Notes: a model not told the origin generated them from the letters alone. Positions 33,802-42,979 are shown, numbered from the stretch's first letter. The stretch: 45,628 nt of DNA from an uncultured Eubacteriales bacterium (GCA_934489895.1 CAKSST010000015.1:1-45628); one strand, 5' to 3'. A program made the numbers and translations.

Positions 33802-35230
33802 ATGGACTATTATACAAAGCATATTATGAGTAATGATAACTGGGAGTTTGCAGGTATTTATGCCGGCGAAGGAATCTCCGGCACTCAGGTCAAAAAGCGT
33901 GCGCCGTTTCTTAAAATGATTAAGGACTGTGAAAAGGGCAAAATTGATATGATTCTCACAAAATCCGTTTCCCGTTTTGCCCAAAATATTGTCGACAGTA
34001 TTTCGTATGTCAGAAGGCTTAAAGCGATGGGAATCAGTATATACTTTGAGGAACAGCATATTGATTCACTCAAAGAAAAAAGCGAGGCGTATATAGGCAT
34101 ATTCAGTGCGATAACACAAAGCGAGAGCGAAAACATAAGCGGCAATGTCCGTTAGGGTATTGCAAAGCGAATGGAGAACGGTACATACTTTTCTAAAATG
34201 GATATGTTCGGTTACCGCAGGGATAAGGTCACAATAGAGGTATATATTGTCCCCGAAGAAGCCGAGGCGGTAAGGCTGATATACCGATACTTTTTAGACG
34301 GAATGAGCACACATCAAATTGTCAAAGAGCTTGAAAAGAATAATATTAAGACCTTTAACGGCGGCGATAAATGGCATCAAAGCACCGTTATGAATATTTT
34401 GCAGAACGAAAAATACTGCGGAGATATGATGTGCCAAAAAACCTATATCTTGGACTGTATGAGTAAAAAGCAAATTGTAAATCACGGCAAGCGCAACAGG
34501 TATCTTGTTTCCAACGACCATGAGCCGATAGTAAGCAGAGATTTATATTATACCGTTCAAGACGAATTTGCAAGGCGTAAAACCAAAAGAAGCACCTCCG
34601 ATTTAGCCAAAACCGGTATCGGCAGATACAGCAGTAAATATGCCTTTTCCGAACTGTTAGTCTGCGGTGACTGCGGCGGTCATTTCAGAAGAAAGACGGT
34701 TAAAAAGAAAAACGGCACAATGCACTATTGGAGGTGCATTAACCGTCTTGATTATTCAGATAAATTTTGCTCAAATTCTGTGGGCTTTGAAGAAAATGCT
34801 TTAAAGGATGCGGTGTGCAGGGCTTTATCCGAAATATTTAAGAAAAGAGCCAACGGTATGGAGCTTGTAAAAAGGCCATTTAGTGTATGTTGCCTCTGCA
34901 GATGAAACATCGGATGATTTATATTTCATTGACAAAGCAATAAAAGACGAGAAACAGCATATAGTCGATCTTGCAAATTTGGCAATAAAATCGCCCAATA
35001 ACCGTGACAAATACGAGTCGGCAATTTCCGACTGCACCGACAGGATAAAGGTTCTCCGTGAACGGCGTGAGGAAATACTAAGGCAACTCAATTTCAACGA
35101 AGCGGCAAAGGCAGAAATTGAGAGAATAAAACGCTACCTAACCGAAGACCGAGCCGTTGTCACCGAGTTTGATGACTGCACAGTCAGACGGCTTGTTAAC
35201 AGCATCTCGATTTCAAGGATATGGAACTGA
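33802..35230 (+). pseudogene. Serine recombinase remnant without catalytic N-terminus
   Basis: The frame begins at the joint with the two-component remnant, after the position of the active-site Ser, with NWEFAGIYAGEGISGTQ. It continues through SVSRFAQN to a TAG at 34153-34155, resumes in the same frame (GIAKRMENGTYFSKMDMFGY), has a recombinase domain and a zinc ribbon (VCGDCGGHFRRKT ... WRCINR ... C), then shifts frame near 34880 and ends in a coiled-coil tail to 35230. Three separate defects make it a dead gene. It may have belonged to the same element as the ParB fragment. Confidence 0.83.
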
Positions 35231-35311
35231 CCGTTTACCTCAAAGGCGGATATGAGGTAAAGGGGAAATATTCACCGATCAAAAATACCGCATAAAATCT
35301 CAGAAAAACTC

Positions 35312-35340
35312 TTGTAATATCCATGCTTTTGTGGTAAAAT
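35312..35340 (+). promoter_or_regulatory. Orphan promoter-like sequence
   Basis: TTGTAA, 17-base spacer, TAAAAT, with no intact plus-strand gene directly downstream. The remainder of 35231-35485 shows nothing else I can identify. Confidence 0.35.
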
Positions 35341-35485
35341 ATAAATGTTAAGAAATTCAGGGTCTTTTGTGCCTTAATGAGTAGATTTGATGGCAGTTCT
35401 TTTTTGAACACCCATCACAATAAATATACACCCGCATAGTGAACTTGTTAAGTAAAAGTAGACAGTAAAAACCACCAGTTACTCA

Positions 35486-35518
35486 AACCCTTGTTCAATT
35501 CTATATTGAACAGGGGTT
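35486..35518. terminator. Inverted repeat at the end of the IS3-like fragment
   Basis: AACCCTTGTTCAAT (35486-35499) against ATTGAACAGGGGTT (35505-35518), one G-T pair, T run on the plus strand. It may be a terminator or part of the insertion-sequence end. Confidence 0.5.
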
Positions 35519-35806
35519 TTTGTAATTTAGTTTGTAAGATAATCTTTCGTTATTAAAGTAATGAACATACCTTTCAATAAACGAGGGTATACCCTCGACG
35601 GATTTTAAATTAAAGTCTATTCTCATTTCTTCTTTTATCCAACCGTTTAATGATTTGATAATTGGATTATCTGTTGGAGCTCCGGCTCTTGACATCGAGC
35701 GTATAATATTAGTATAATCTTTATGGGTTTGATACCCGCAGTATCTACATAATATTTCCTTACACCAAAATTCGCGGTTTCGGTATGGAACTTCATATTT
35801 CCCCAT
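35501..35806 (-). pseudogene. IS3-family transposase (OrfB) C-terminal fragment
   Basis: The last 80 residues are the end of a DDE integrase: SMSRAGAPTDNPIIKSLNGW (with the catalytic Glu replaced by Lys at the usual IES position), IKEEMRIDF, YVHYFNNERLSYKLNYKNP. Upstream residues fit poorly and need frame changes. No OrfA or left end is present. A broken, immobile relic. Confidence 0.72.
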
Positions 35807-35852
35807 TTTTGAAAAATGAGTAATCCACTTTTTCCTTTACGATATCCCATAA

Positions 35853-36233
35853 ATCCCGACCATTATCATTTTCGGCAAAAGGTTTGTAAAATCAACAACT
35901 TGGCAATTTGATAAATCTAAGGGTATTTTCACCTCAAAACAGCCTAAAATCGTCGATCCGAATGCTATTGAAGTAATTGATATAAGCGAAGATTGTCATA
36001 TTGAAATTTTCCACAAACATAATGCTTATACCTATGACATTATGGAAATAGATTATGATAATTATTTCGGTACGTACTATTGGGTTCCTGCAATAAACAC
36101 CATTTCATCCGGATTATATGACACAAAGGATAACGCAATCCAATCCGCAATAGAAGCATTAAAAATTCAAAAAAAATTTGTGATGACAATTATTATTAAA
36201 CTCCCTGAAGGTTTTAGCTTTCAAGGAGTTTAA
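35853..36233 (+). pseudogene. Start-less unknown gene fragment
   Basis: After an in-frame TAA at 35850 the frame is open for 126 codons but has no ATG, GTG or TTG near the front; the first ATG is at 36042 (63 codons). Sequence: IIIFGKRFVKSTTWQFDKSK, later DYDNYFGTYYWVPAINTISS. The 5' end seems to have been cut off where the IS3-like fragment lies. Family not recognised. Confidence 0.45.
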
Positions 36234-36261
36234 TATTTTTATATAAAAATATTAAAAAGTG

Positions 36262-36292
36262 TTGACTCTCACGTTACGTCATAGTATATAAT
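36262..36292 (+). promoter_or_regulatory. MerR-type promoter/operator
   Basis: TTGACT (36262-36267), a 19-base spacer, TATAAT (36287-36292). The long spacer and the dyad TGAC-TCTCACGTTACGTCA within it are typical of promoters that MerR-family activators untwist. It drives the tipA-like gene 23 bases downstream, which implies self-control. Confidence 0.75.
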
Positions 36293-36314
36293 CATAATCA
36301 AGGGAGGAGATCAA

Positions 36315-37055
36315 ATGAAGCTACACATAAGAGAATTTGCAAAACTGACGGGAGTGAGCGTGCGCACGCTGCACTTTTACGACGAGATCGGACTGCTGAA
36401 GCCATCCTCTGTTGACGAACAGAACGGATACCGCTTTTATGACGAGTATTCACTGACGCGAATGCAGGAGATTTTGTTCTACCGTGAGCTTTATTTTTCT
36501 CTAAAAGAAATCCGGATGATTTTATCCTCTCCCGACTATGACAAGCAAAATGCGCTAAAGGAGCAGAAGCATTTGCTGACGCTGAAAAAAGAACGCCTTG
36601 AACGGCTCATTTCTGCACTTGACGGTGCAATGAAAGGAGAAATTATAAGTATGAATGTTTTTGATAACAATGAATTTGAAACAAAGCGCGAGGAATACGC
36701 GAAAGAAGCTAAAGAAAAGTGGGGTGATACTGCCGCTTACAAAGAGAGCGCCGAAAAGACCGCAGACTATTCGGCAGACAAGTGGAAGCAGATAAACTCC
36801 GATATGGACGAAAGAATTGCAGAATTTGCAGACTGTAAAAGAAACGGATTTGCTCCCGACAGTAAAGAGGCACAGGCGCTTGCGAAAAAATGGAAGGATT
36901 TTATCACCGGGAATTACTATACCTGTACCAAAGAAATACTTGCCGGACTTGCTGAAATGTATGTTGCCGACGAACGATTTCTGAAAAATATCGATCGCCA
37001 CGGCGACGGTACCGCACAGTTTATGTGTGAAGTAATAAAAGTATATTGCAAATAA
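36315..37055 (+). CDS. MerR family activator with TipAS drug-binding domain
   Basis: A 246-aa regulator. Residues 1-70 are a winged helix typical of MerR (IREFAKLTGVSVRTLHFYDEIGLL, NGYRFYDE), 75-105 a dimer coiled coil, and 115-246 a TipAS-type antibiotic-binding domain (EEYAKEAKEKWGDTAAYKES ... FITGNYYTCTKEIL ... GLAEMYVADERF). In TipAL the domain traps thiopeptides covalently through a Cys; here Cys residues in this domain are in DCKRNGF, NYYTCTKE, and the C-terminal part, so the ligand is not certain. GGGAGGAG precedes the ATG. No efflux gene is adjacent, so its target may be only itself or distant genes. Confidence 0.9.
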   Translation: MKLHIREFAKLTGVSVRTLHFYDEIGLLKPSSVDEQNGYRFYDEYSLTRMQEILFYRELYFSLKEIRMILSSPDYDKQNALKEQKHLLTLKKERLERLISALDGAMKGEIISMNVFDNNEFETKREEYAKEAKEKWGDTAAYKESAEKTADYSADKWKQINSDMDERIAEFADCKRNGFAPDSKEAQALAKKWKDFITGNYYTCTKEILAGLAEMYVADERFLKNIDRHGDGTAQFMCEVIKVYCK

Positions 37056-37208
37056 TTGTGTTCTTCCATAAGCTATAAGCAGGAGCAGTTTATTGCCCCC
37101 GGCTTATCCTATTATCTATGCTTTATCTTACTTTGAAAACGTGGATTTTGATTAGTTTTTATGCATTTTGTCATTTGCACAAAATCATAACAAATCCGAA
37201 CAGGATAA

Positions 37209-38063
37209 TTATTTAACAATATATTCAGCTATGTTACAAAGACTTTTACTTAAATCTTCAAAAATATACGTGGGCAAATCACTGGGCGGGGCAGTTTCTA
37301 AAGAGAAGACACCGCTAAACCCAATATCTTTCAAAGCGTGCGCAAAGCTTTTGAAATTTACAGTGCCGAAAAACGGCATTAAATGCATATCACTTTTCCC
37401 GAAATTATCGTGTACATGTATTGTTTTTATGTATTTTCCAAGCCTTTTGACTTCATCTGAAAGGTTTAAATCAGGTATAATATTTGCGTGTCCTGTATCA
37501 AGGCATATTTTAAAATTATCATCTTTAATATCTTTTACAAGCTTTAAAACATTTTCGGGTTTTGCTAAAGAAAATTTACGCCAGGGCATATTTTCAAGAC
37601 AAATTGTAATTCCGTAGTCTTTAGCAGTTTTAATAAATTCTTTCATAAACTGATAATTGATTTCATATGTCCTTTTGGCATTATCGGTTTCGGCATCGTC
37701 AGTACCGTATGGAATAAGCGGATGTACAACCCAATTTTTGCAATTGAGCAACGAAGTGAATATCATTGATTTTTTCATTTTTTCCATGAACTCATTACGG
37801 TCGTAAATCTCATGATTTTTAGACGGATAACGCCACGGCCCGTGCACCTGAGAAACTTCAATACCGGCATTTTCAGCAAGTTGTCTGTGGTGTATGATAA
37901 TTTTTTGAATGTCCTTTTGTTCAATGGTATATAGTAAAGAGTTGGTGTCTGCCATAGAAAAATCTACAGCAGAAAAGCCCTGTTCTCTAACTTTTGAATA
38001 AATATTTTCACCGTATCTTCCGTAACCGCCGTCAAAAACATTGATTGATATACCGATTTTCAT
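37209..38063 (-). CDS. Sugar phosphate isomerase/epimerase-like TIM-barrel protein
   Basis: A 284-aa member of the AP-endonuclease-2/xylose-isomerase-like TIM barrel family. Metal-ligand blocks are visible: VSQVHGPW, WVVHPL, ICLENMPW, ICLDTGHANI, TIHVHDNFGKSDMHLMPFFG and SLETAPPS. These fit His, Glu, Asp and His ligands to a divalent metal. Such proteins isomerise or epimerise small sugars or inositol derivatives; the substrate cannot be told here. I prefer ATG 38063 (AGGTGA just upstream) to the in-frame GTG three codons earlier. Single gene, with LDH upstream on the same strand. Confidence 0.85.
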   Translation of the reverse strand: MKIGISINVFDGGYGRYGENIYSKVREQGFSAVDFSMADTNSLLYTIEQKDIQKIIIHHRQLAENAGIEVSQVHGPWRYPSKNHEIYDRNEFMEKMKKSMIFTSLLNCKNWVVHPLIPYGTDDAETDNAKRTYEINYQFMKEFIKTAKDYGITICLENMPWRKFSLAKPENVLKLVKDIKDDNFKICLDTGHANIIPDLNLSDEVKRLGKYIKTIHVHDNFGKSDMHLMPFFGTVNFKSFAHALKDIGFSGVFSLETAPPSDLPTYIFEDLSKSLCNIAEYIVK

Positions 38064-38199
38064 TTCATTCACCTATTTATAATTTTGTTTTCCATATGCG
38101 AATAATATAATACACCGGAATAAACTAGTATAGTTTGTATGGTTATTGAAATACTCAAAGTAAATCTTTAAAAAGCCGGATTGCCCGGTATTTTAAAAT

Positions 38200-39141
38200 T
38201 TATATTTCAAGCTGGTTAATAATTGCTTTTAAGCATCGTTCGCTGTTTTTAAGTTTATCTTCTTCATCATCAGTAAGATTAAGGTGTATTTTTCCGCCTA
38301 CACCATCTTTGCTTACAAAGCAAGGTAAGCTCAAACAGCAATCATTTATGCCGTACTCACCGTTTAATAAAGTTGATACGGTAAGGGTAGAATTAATTGA
38401 TGACTGTAATGCCTGTGCAATATAGCACACAGAAGCAGAAACCGCAAAGAAGGTTGCGCCTTTTCTTCCTATTACCTTTGCGCCAGAGGTTCTTACATAT
38501 TTTTCAATCTCATCGGTATCCAAGGACGGAACAGCAAATTTAAATTCTGATACATTTGAAGCAAAATCTTCAACAGATACGTTAGAAATATTCGCGCTTG
38601 ACCACGGAACAAAAGATGAATCTCCGTGCTCACCGAGAACGTATGCATGCACGTTTTTCTGACTGATATTGTAATACTCGCTGAGCCTTGCACGTAAACG
38701 AGCTGTATCAAGCACTGTGCCTGAACCAATAATATTCTGAGCGGGCAATCCTGAACGTTTAAAAAGTACATAAGTTAGAATATCAACAGGGTTTGATACA
38801 ACAATATACTTTGCATCAGGCGCATATTTTGTAATTTCCGGAAGAATTGATTTCATAATGTTAACGTTTGTCTGCGCAAGATCCAAACGTGACTGACCGG
38901 GTTTTCTTGCTATACCCGATGTGATTACTACTATATCAGAATTTTCAGCATCACGATAATCGCCTGCATAAACAGAACAAGGTGAAAAGAAAGGAACGCC
39001 CTGACGTATATCAAGAGCTTCGCCCATTGCTTTTTCATTATTAACATCAATCATAACAACTTCTGCGGCAAGACCCATAACAGTCATCGTGTAAGCAATT
39101 GTTGATCCAACGCTGCCTGTACCAATAATTGTAACTTTCAT
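38200..39141 (-). CDS. ldh: L-lactate/malate dehydrogenase family enzyme
   Basis: A 313-aa NAD-dependent 2-hydroxyacid dehydrogenase. Visible are the Rossmann loop IGTGSVGS at 6-13, NAD acidic residue Asp32, ITSGIARKPGQSRLDL at 73-88, SNPVD 116-120, GSGTVLDTARLR 139-150, and the catalytic LGEHGDS with His172. The scaffold (GEHGDS, LDTARLR) is that of lactate dehydrogenase. However, the residue that selects the substrate, just before KPG, is Arg79, the malate dehydrogenase state, whereas classical bacterial LDH has Gln there. It is usually annotated ldh; malate/oxaloacetate use is possible. The PP2C gene upstream ends 17 bases before it, so it may be in the same operon as the hydrogen-sensing genes. 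Confidence 0.85.
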   Translation of the reverse strand: MKVTIIGTGSVGSTIAYTMTVMGLAAEVVMIDVNNEKAMGEALDIRQGVPFFSPCSVYAGDYRDAENSDIVVITSGIARKPGQSRLDLAQTNVNIMKSILPEITKYAPDAKYIVVSNPVDILTYVLFKRSGLPAQNIIGSGTVLDTARLRARLSEYYNISQKNVHAYVLGEHGDSSFVPWSSANISNVSVEDFASNVSEFKFAVPSLDTDEIEKYVRTSGAKVIGRKGATFFAVSASVCYIAQALQSSINSTLTVSTLLNGEYGINDCCLSLPCFVSKDGVGGKIHLNLTDDEEDKLKNSERCLKAIINQLEI

Positions 39142-39158
39142 AAATTTATTCCTCTCTT

Positions 39159-40331
39159 TTAAAAATAACTTACTTTTATACGCTTACCCATTTGTACAAG
39201 ACTTTTAGAAAGTTCTGACACTAAATTCATTTTTATATTAAAATTGATAGGCAAATCGGGGTTTTGATGCGCAGGATTTATTGCTCGTCCCACAAAAAAA
39301 TTTATATCTGTTGCTTCCTCAAAAAGTAATCTGCAAATCTGAGAAGCGCCGTCTTTTTGGAAATTCCAGTGTTCAAAAAGTTTATTATCGCCTAAATAAT
39401 CTTTTGCATATTCAATAACCTTGTTCATTGTAATAACTCCCTCAGTAACAAGGTCAACGCCATCAATGGTTGCAATAGGCGGTACATCAGAGCTTTCAAA
39501 AGTAAGGCTGGCTTTTAACGGCTTGCCAAGATATTTTGCGGCAATAGAAGATGTTGTTCCGCCGCATATAATATGTTTGCCTGCTTTTGAAAAGAAAAGC
39601 GACATCATTCGGTCAGAATCATCGCGATTAGAGGGCGGACCAAAAAGAATGTTCATCGGCTGGCGTTTGCGTATTTTTACAACGCAGGCTGTTGCATCGT
39701 CGCCGGGTTTGCTGCCGTACAGACGATTGCACTCATCAACAAGATAAGTGGACATATTTTTTGCAGTATAACCGCCCGGTGCGATAGACTCAAGAAATTT
39801 AACTATATCTTCCCTTTTCCAACCAAAATTGTAGGAAATTCCGATACCAGCGTGAGGACATCCGTCACTCATTGCAATAATAATATCATTTTCCTGCAAT
39901 TTTATAGTCGACTTATAAATAGTTCTGCCATCAATATTTATTTCGGTACGAGGATAGTCATACTCCGTGTCGTCACGCAAAAAAATTACCTGAGGATTAT
40001 CGTATTGAATAATATCGGCATATTCATTATGAATAATGTTTATTATCGTAAAGGTTGAATACGCAACTCCCCTTTGAGAGCAAACAGGAAGCGTTGCAAC
40101 TATTGTTGAAACACACTCTTCAACGCTTAAACCTTCAGAAATCATTGTTGAAATAATTTTTGAAGTCAGCGTTGAAAGTATACTTGCTTTTACACCGCTC
40201 CCAAGACCGTCCGCAAGCACAATTACGGTTGAATTTTCATCTTGTTCAACAACATCAACGTGATCGCCGCAGAGCTCTTCACCAAAATGATTAATACTTT
40301 TATAGCCAATATCAGCACATAAATCATTCAT
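39159..40331 (-). CDS. PP2C/SpoIIE-type Ser/Thr phosphatase
   Basis: A 390-aa cytoplasmic protein. Residues 1-220 form a PP2C-like domain with the metal-binding Asp blocks GDHVDVVEQDE, VLADGLGSGVKAS, IAMSDGCPH and GDDATACVVKI, as in SpoIIE and RsbU. The remaining 170 residues form an extra domain of unknown function (ICGGTTSSIAAKYLG ... EGVITMNKVIEYAKDYLG). The start overlaps the stop of the HydS-like gene by 8 bases, so it is coupled to it. By analogy with sensory hydrogenase operons it should dephosphorylate a partner protein in response to the redox or H2 signal. Confidence 0.87.
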   Translation of the reverse strand: MNDLCADIGYKSINHFGEELCGDHVDVVEQDENSTVIVLADGLGSGVKASILSTLTSKIISTMISEGLSVEECVSTIVATLPVCSQRGVAYSTFTIINIIHNEYADIIQYDNPQVIFLRDDTEYDYPRTEINIDGRTIYKSTIKLQENDIIIAMSDGCPHAGIGISYNFGWKREDIVKFLESIAPGGYTAKNMSTYLVDECNRLYGSKPGDDATACVVKIRKRQPMNILFGPPSNRDDSDRMMSLFFSKAGKHIICGGTTSSIAAKYLGKPLKASLTFESSDVPPIATIDGVDLVTEGVITMNKVIEYAKDYLGDNKLFEHWNFQKDGASQICRLLFEEATDINFFVGRAINPAHQNPDLPINFNIKMNLVSELSKSLVQMGKRIKVSYF

Positions 40332-42000
40332 CGGTTATAGACTCCTTCAGTTTTGTGAGCGCTATTTTTGTTTCGGCAGCCGTTTCACCCAAAAGCGAAG
40401 CAATCTCCTGAACAATGCGCATCTGCTTATCAACAACTTTGTCAGCGACCTCAACGGTCTGACGGCTAATGCTTTCTTTCTTTTCTCTTTGAATTTCCTC
40501 ATCAGAAACATCGCGCATAATGCCTATAAACAAGCGATATTCCTTATCATAAACAACCGTCTGTTCAACATAACGGTCATATTCAGCAAGATAAATGCGC
40601 AAATTTCTGATATTTCTGCCATTTTTCTTAACTTTGATAAAGGGCGCAGGGTCAAGAATTCTGTCGACCTTCTCACCTAAAACATCATTAGCAGAACGGA
40701 TATTCATTATTTTTTTGGCAGCAGAGTTAATCTGCTGAACCTCAAAATCTTCATTTAGGACTATAATCGCATTAGGGGTATTGCTAACAATGGCATCAGA
40801 CATACTTTCTGCCTTTTCCTTAAGGAACGGCAAACACATTGAGATTTCTGCTTTTCCCTGGCAGACAGCAATTGCCTTTTCTCTGCAGGAATTATAGCCG
40901 CAAGTACCGCAGTTAAGCTCATCAGTTTCAGAAAATTTACCCATTTTACGCATAACATCATCTATCTCTTCATCCGATGGCATAGGAAGTTCGCGTTCAA
41001 TAAAGGTCAATGCTTTTTTAAGTTCAACGGAATTTGGTTGCCGTACAGCAAAATCCTCACTGCCTGCATACTTTGTAATAGCATTATAATCGCCGATGGG
41101 AGAAAAATGGAATTTCTCCATTATAGGTCCGCCAATACAACTGCCTGTGCAAGCAGACATTTCAATAAAGCATTTTGTAACATTGCCATTTTGAATATCT
41201 CTTAAGGCTGCCATACAGTTTTCTACACCGTCAAGCGCAACATAAGTATAGTCGGGATGCTTTTGTGTCATGGTTTTTAATATACCGCCCGCTGTCGGGA
41301 AAAAACGTGCGCGAGTACATTCATCTGTGTCAGGTTCTTTTTCAAGTTGAATATTTTCACTTGCAAGCCAATGTGTTAGTTCTTCAAAAGTGAGCACAGC
41401 ATCAACAATATCAGTATAATGCTCTGCTTCATCCTTTTTTGCAACACAAGGGCCAATAAAAACAGTTTTTGCACCGGCAATTCGTTTTTTAATATCAAGA
41501 CAGTGCGCCTGCATAGGTGAGAGAACATCGGCAAGATATTTTAAAGTATCGGGATAATGCTTTTGAATAAGAAGATTAACTGAATGGCAGCAGGATGTAA
41601 TTATTATATCCCTGTTATCCTCATTAATCATTCTTTCATACTCTTTTTTAACAATTGTAGCACCAACGGCTGTTTCTTCCACATCAAAAAATCCCAGTTG
41701 CTTAAGGGCTTTTTTCATTCCGTTAATACCAACATCGTGATAGTTTGCGATAAAAGACGGGGCAAGGCTTACAACAACAGGAGCAGTATCCTGTAATAAC
41801 ACCTGAACCTTTTCAAGGTCGCTAACAATCTCTTTAGCATTTTGCGGACAAACTACAAAGCAACGACCGCATAAAATGCACTCATTTCCGATAATGTGCG
41901 CCTGATTTCCTGAAAAACGTATTGCTTTAACAGGGCAATTCCGGATACATTTATAGCAGTTTTTACAGTTTGACTTTTTCAATGTTAAACAACTTGACAT
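40324..42000 (-). CDS. hydS: Sensory [FeFe]-hydrogenase-like protein with PAS domain (HydS type)
   Basis: A 558-aa protein. Order: two 4Fe-4S ferredoxin motifs (CKNCYKCIRNCP, CILCGRCFVVCP), hydrogenase large-subunit C-terminal domain with the H-cluster cysteines (ITSCCHS, GPCVAKKDE, EMSACTGSCIGGP), then another 4Fe-4S-like motif (CGTCGYNSCREKA), then a PAS domain (about 400-480, NTPNAIIVLNEDFEVQQINS) and a C-terminal helix. Active hydrogenases have TSCCPxW and a Cys/Met pattern that differs (L2 MPC here GPC). This variant and the PAS domain match group C sensory enzymes, which are poor catalysts and report H2 or redox state. The adjacent phosphatase and thioredoxin-like 2Fe-2S proteins support a signalling role. 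Confidence 0.85.
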   Translation of the reverse strand: MSSCLTLKKSNCKNCYKCIRNCPVKAIRFSGNQAHIIGNECILCGRCFVVCPQNAKEIVSDLEKVQVLLQDTAPVVVSLAPSFIANYHDVGINGMKKALKQLGFFDVEETAVGATIVKKEYERMINEDNRDIIITSCCHSVNLLIQKHYPDTLKYLADVLSPMQAHCLDIKKRIAGAKTVFIGPCVAKKDEAEHYTDIVDAVLTFEELTHWLASENIQLEKEPDTDECTRARFFPTAGGILKTMTQKHPDYTYVALDGVENCMAALRDIQNGNVTKCFIEMSACTGSCIGGPIMEKFHFSPIGDYNAITKYAGSEDFAVRQPNSVELKKALTFIERELPMPSDEEIDDVMRKMGKFSETDELNCGTCGYNSCREKAIAVCQGKAEISMCLPFLKEKAESMSDAIVSNTPNAIIVLNEDFEVQQINSAAKKIMNIRSANDVLGEKVDRILDPAPFIKVKKNGRNIRNLRIYLAEYDRYVEQTVVYDKEYRLFIGIMRDVSDEEIQREKKESISRQTVEVADKVVDKQMRIVQEIASLLGETAAETKIALTKLKESITDE

Positions 42001-42018
42001 ATACCGTTATCTCCCCTT

Positions 42019-42267
42019 TTATTTAAACTTTTTAAGAATATTTTCAGCAAAAAATTCTTTTAAATTTTCTTTTGTGATGCCGCTGTGTATTTCTTCATCT
42101 ATTTGCACAGAAACACCAACGCGGTTGCACGTTCCTAAACAAAAACAACCGACAAGTGCAATTTCGTCATCTAAATTGTACTGTTTTATGTAGGTCATAA
42201 GAAGCTCAACAATTTCTTCAGATCCTCTTAAATGGCAGGAACTGCCAACACAAACCTTAATTACCAT
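42019..42267 (-). CDS. Thioredoxin-like [2Fe-2S] ferredoxin
   Basis: An 82-aa protein starting VIKVCVGSSCHLRGS. The cluster ligands are C-x4-C in CVGSSC and C-x3-C in CFCLGTC, as in the C-terminal half of NuoE/HydC-type proteins and clostridial-type 2Fe-2S ferredoxins. It is probably an electron carrier between a redox partner and the HydS-like protein, whose gene starts 18 bases downstream. It is paralogous to the protein at 42737-42979. The gap 42268-42499 upstream has no gene that I can support. Confidence 0.85.
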   Translation of the reverse strand: MVIKVCVGSSCHLRGSEEIVELLMTYIKQYNLDDEIALVGCFCLGTCNRVGVSVQIDEEIHSGITKENLKEFFAENILKKFK

Positions 42268-42499
42268 AATATAATGCCTTTCATTAAAAATAAATAGGTA
42301 ATTTTAAAAACTACATAAGTGCAAAAATCAGCACTTTAAAGAACTTTCGTGCATCCAGTACATATATTCTGTACTTTGTATTATTTATTGAAGTAACAAC
42401 CAAATCATTAGAACAATTATTTGCACAAAACGATGCAGATAATTCAACCTTATTGTGCAGCTTATATTCTTCAATTTAAATGGATGTCATAAGCGGATT

Positions 42500-42736
42500 T
42501 TATTCTGAGCGGCGTATGCTGAGCAAGAGGTCTGCATCATACAGTCCTTTTGAATGCTCGCTCTGTTTAGTATGATCAGCAAAAGGCTGGCCGCCGGCAA
42601 CACATCCGGTATATTCACAGATTTTAATAACATATTTGCACTTTATTTCAATAGAAAAAACCTCATAAAAAGTAGCAATACTGTAAATTCGTGTCTCACT
42701 CACACCAAATTTTTGTGCAAAATATGGAAAAACCTC
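42500..42736 (-). pseudogene. NuoE/HydC-like fragment read in frame after the upstream 2Fe-2S gene
   Basis: Immediately after the TGA of the upstream gene the same frame stays open for 78 codons. It reads as the middle of a NuoE-type subunit (EVFPYFAQKFGVSETRIYSI, ATFYEVF, then KICEYTGC as the first cluster pair), then leaves homology at about residue 52 (VAGGQPFADHTK) and stops. The start and the second Cys pair are missing. A GTG at 42703 could start 67 residues but has no binding site. Best read as a truncated hydrogenase/NADH-dehydrogenase subunit gene. Confidence 0.7.
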
Positions 42737-42979
42737 TCATTTTAAAGATTTAAGTACATTTTCATTAAAAAAATTATCAACAGATTCGGGAGTTACAGAA
42801 AAGAAGCTGTCATCGAGAGTAACACATACACCCTGCTGACATTTTCCCATACAAAATCTGCCGCCAAGCTCAATTTTATCGGACATATTGTTATCCGAAA
42901 TAAGCTTTTGCAAACGATCAACAACCTGTCTTGAGCCTTTGATATGACATGAACTACCTATACAAACTGTAATATTCAT
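42737..42979 (-). CDS. Thioredoxin-like [2Fe-2S] ferredoxin, second copy
   Basis: An 80-aa protein, MNITVCIGSSCHIKGSRQV, with C-x4-C in CIGSSC and C-x3-C in FCMGKC. It is clearly related to the protein at 42019-42267 (same length, same motifs). AAGGAG precedes the ATG. It sits at the head of the minus-strand run that includes the NuoE remnant, the other ferredoxin, the HydS-like gene and the phosphatase. Confidence 0.85.
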   Translation of the reverse strand: MNITVCIGSSCHIKGSRQVVDRLQKLISDNNMSDKIELGGRFCMGKCQQGVCVTLDDSFFSVTPESVDNFFNENVLKSLK

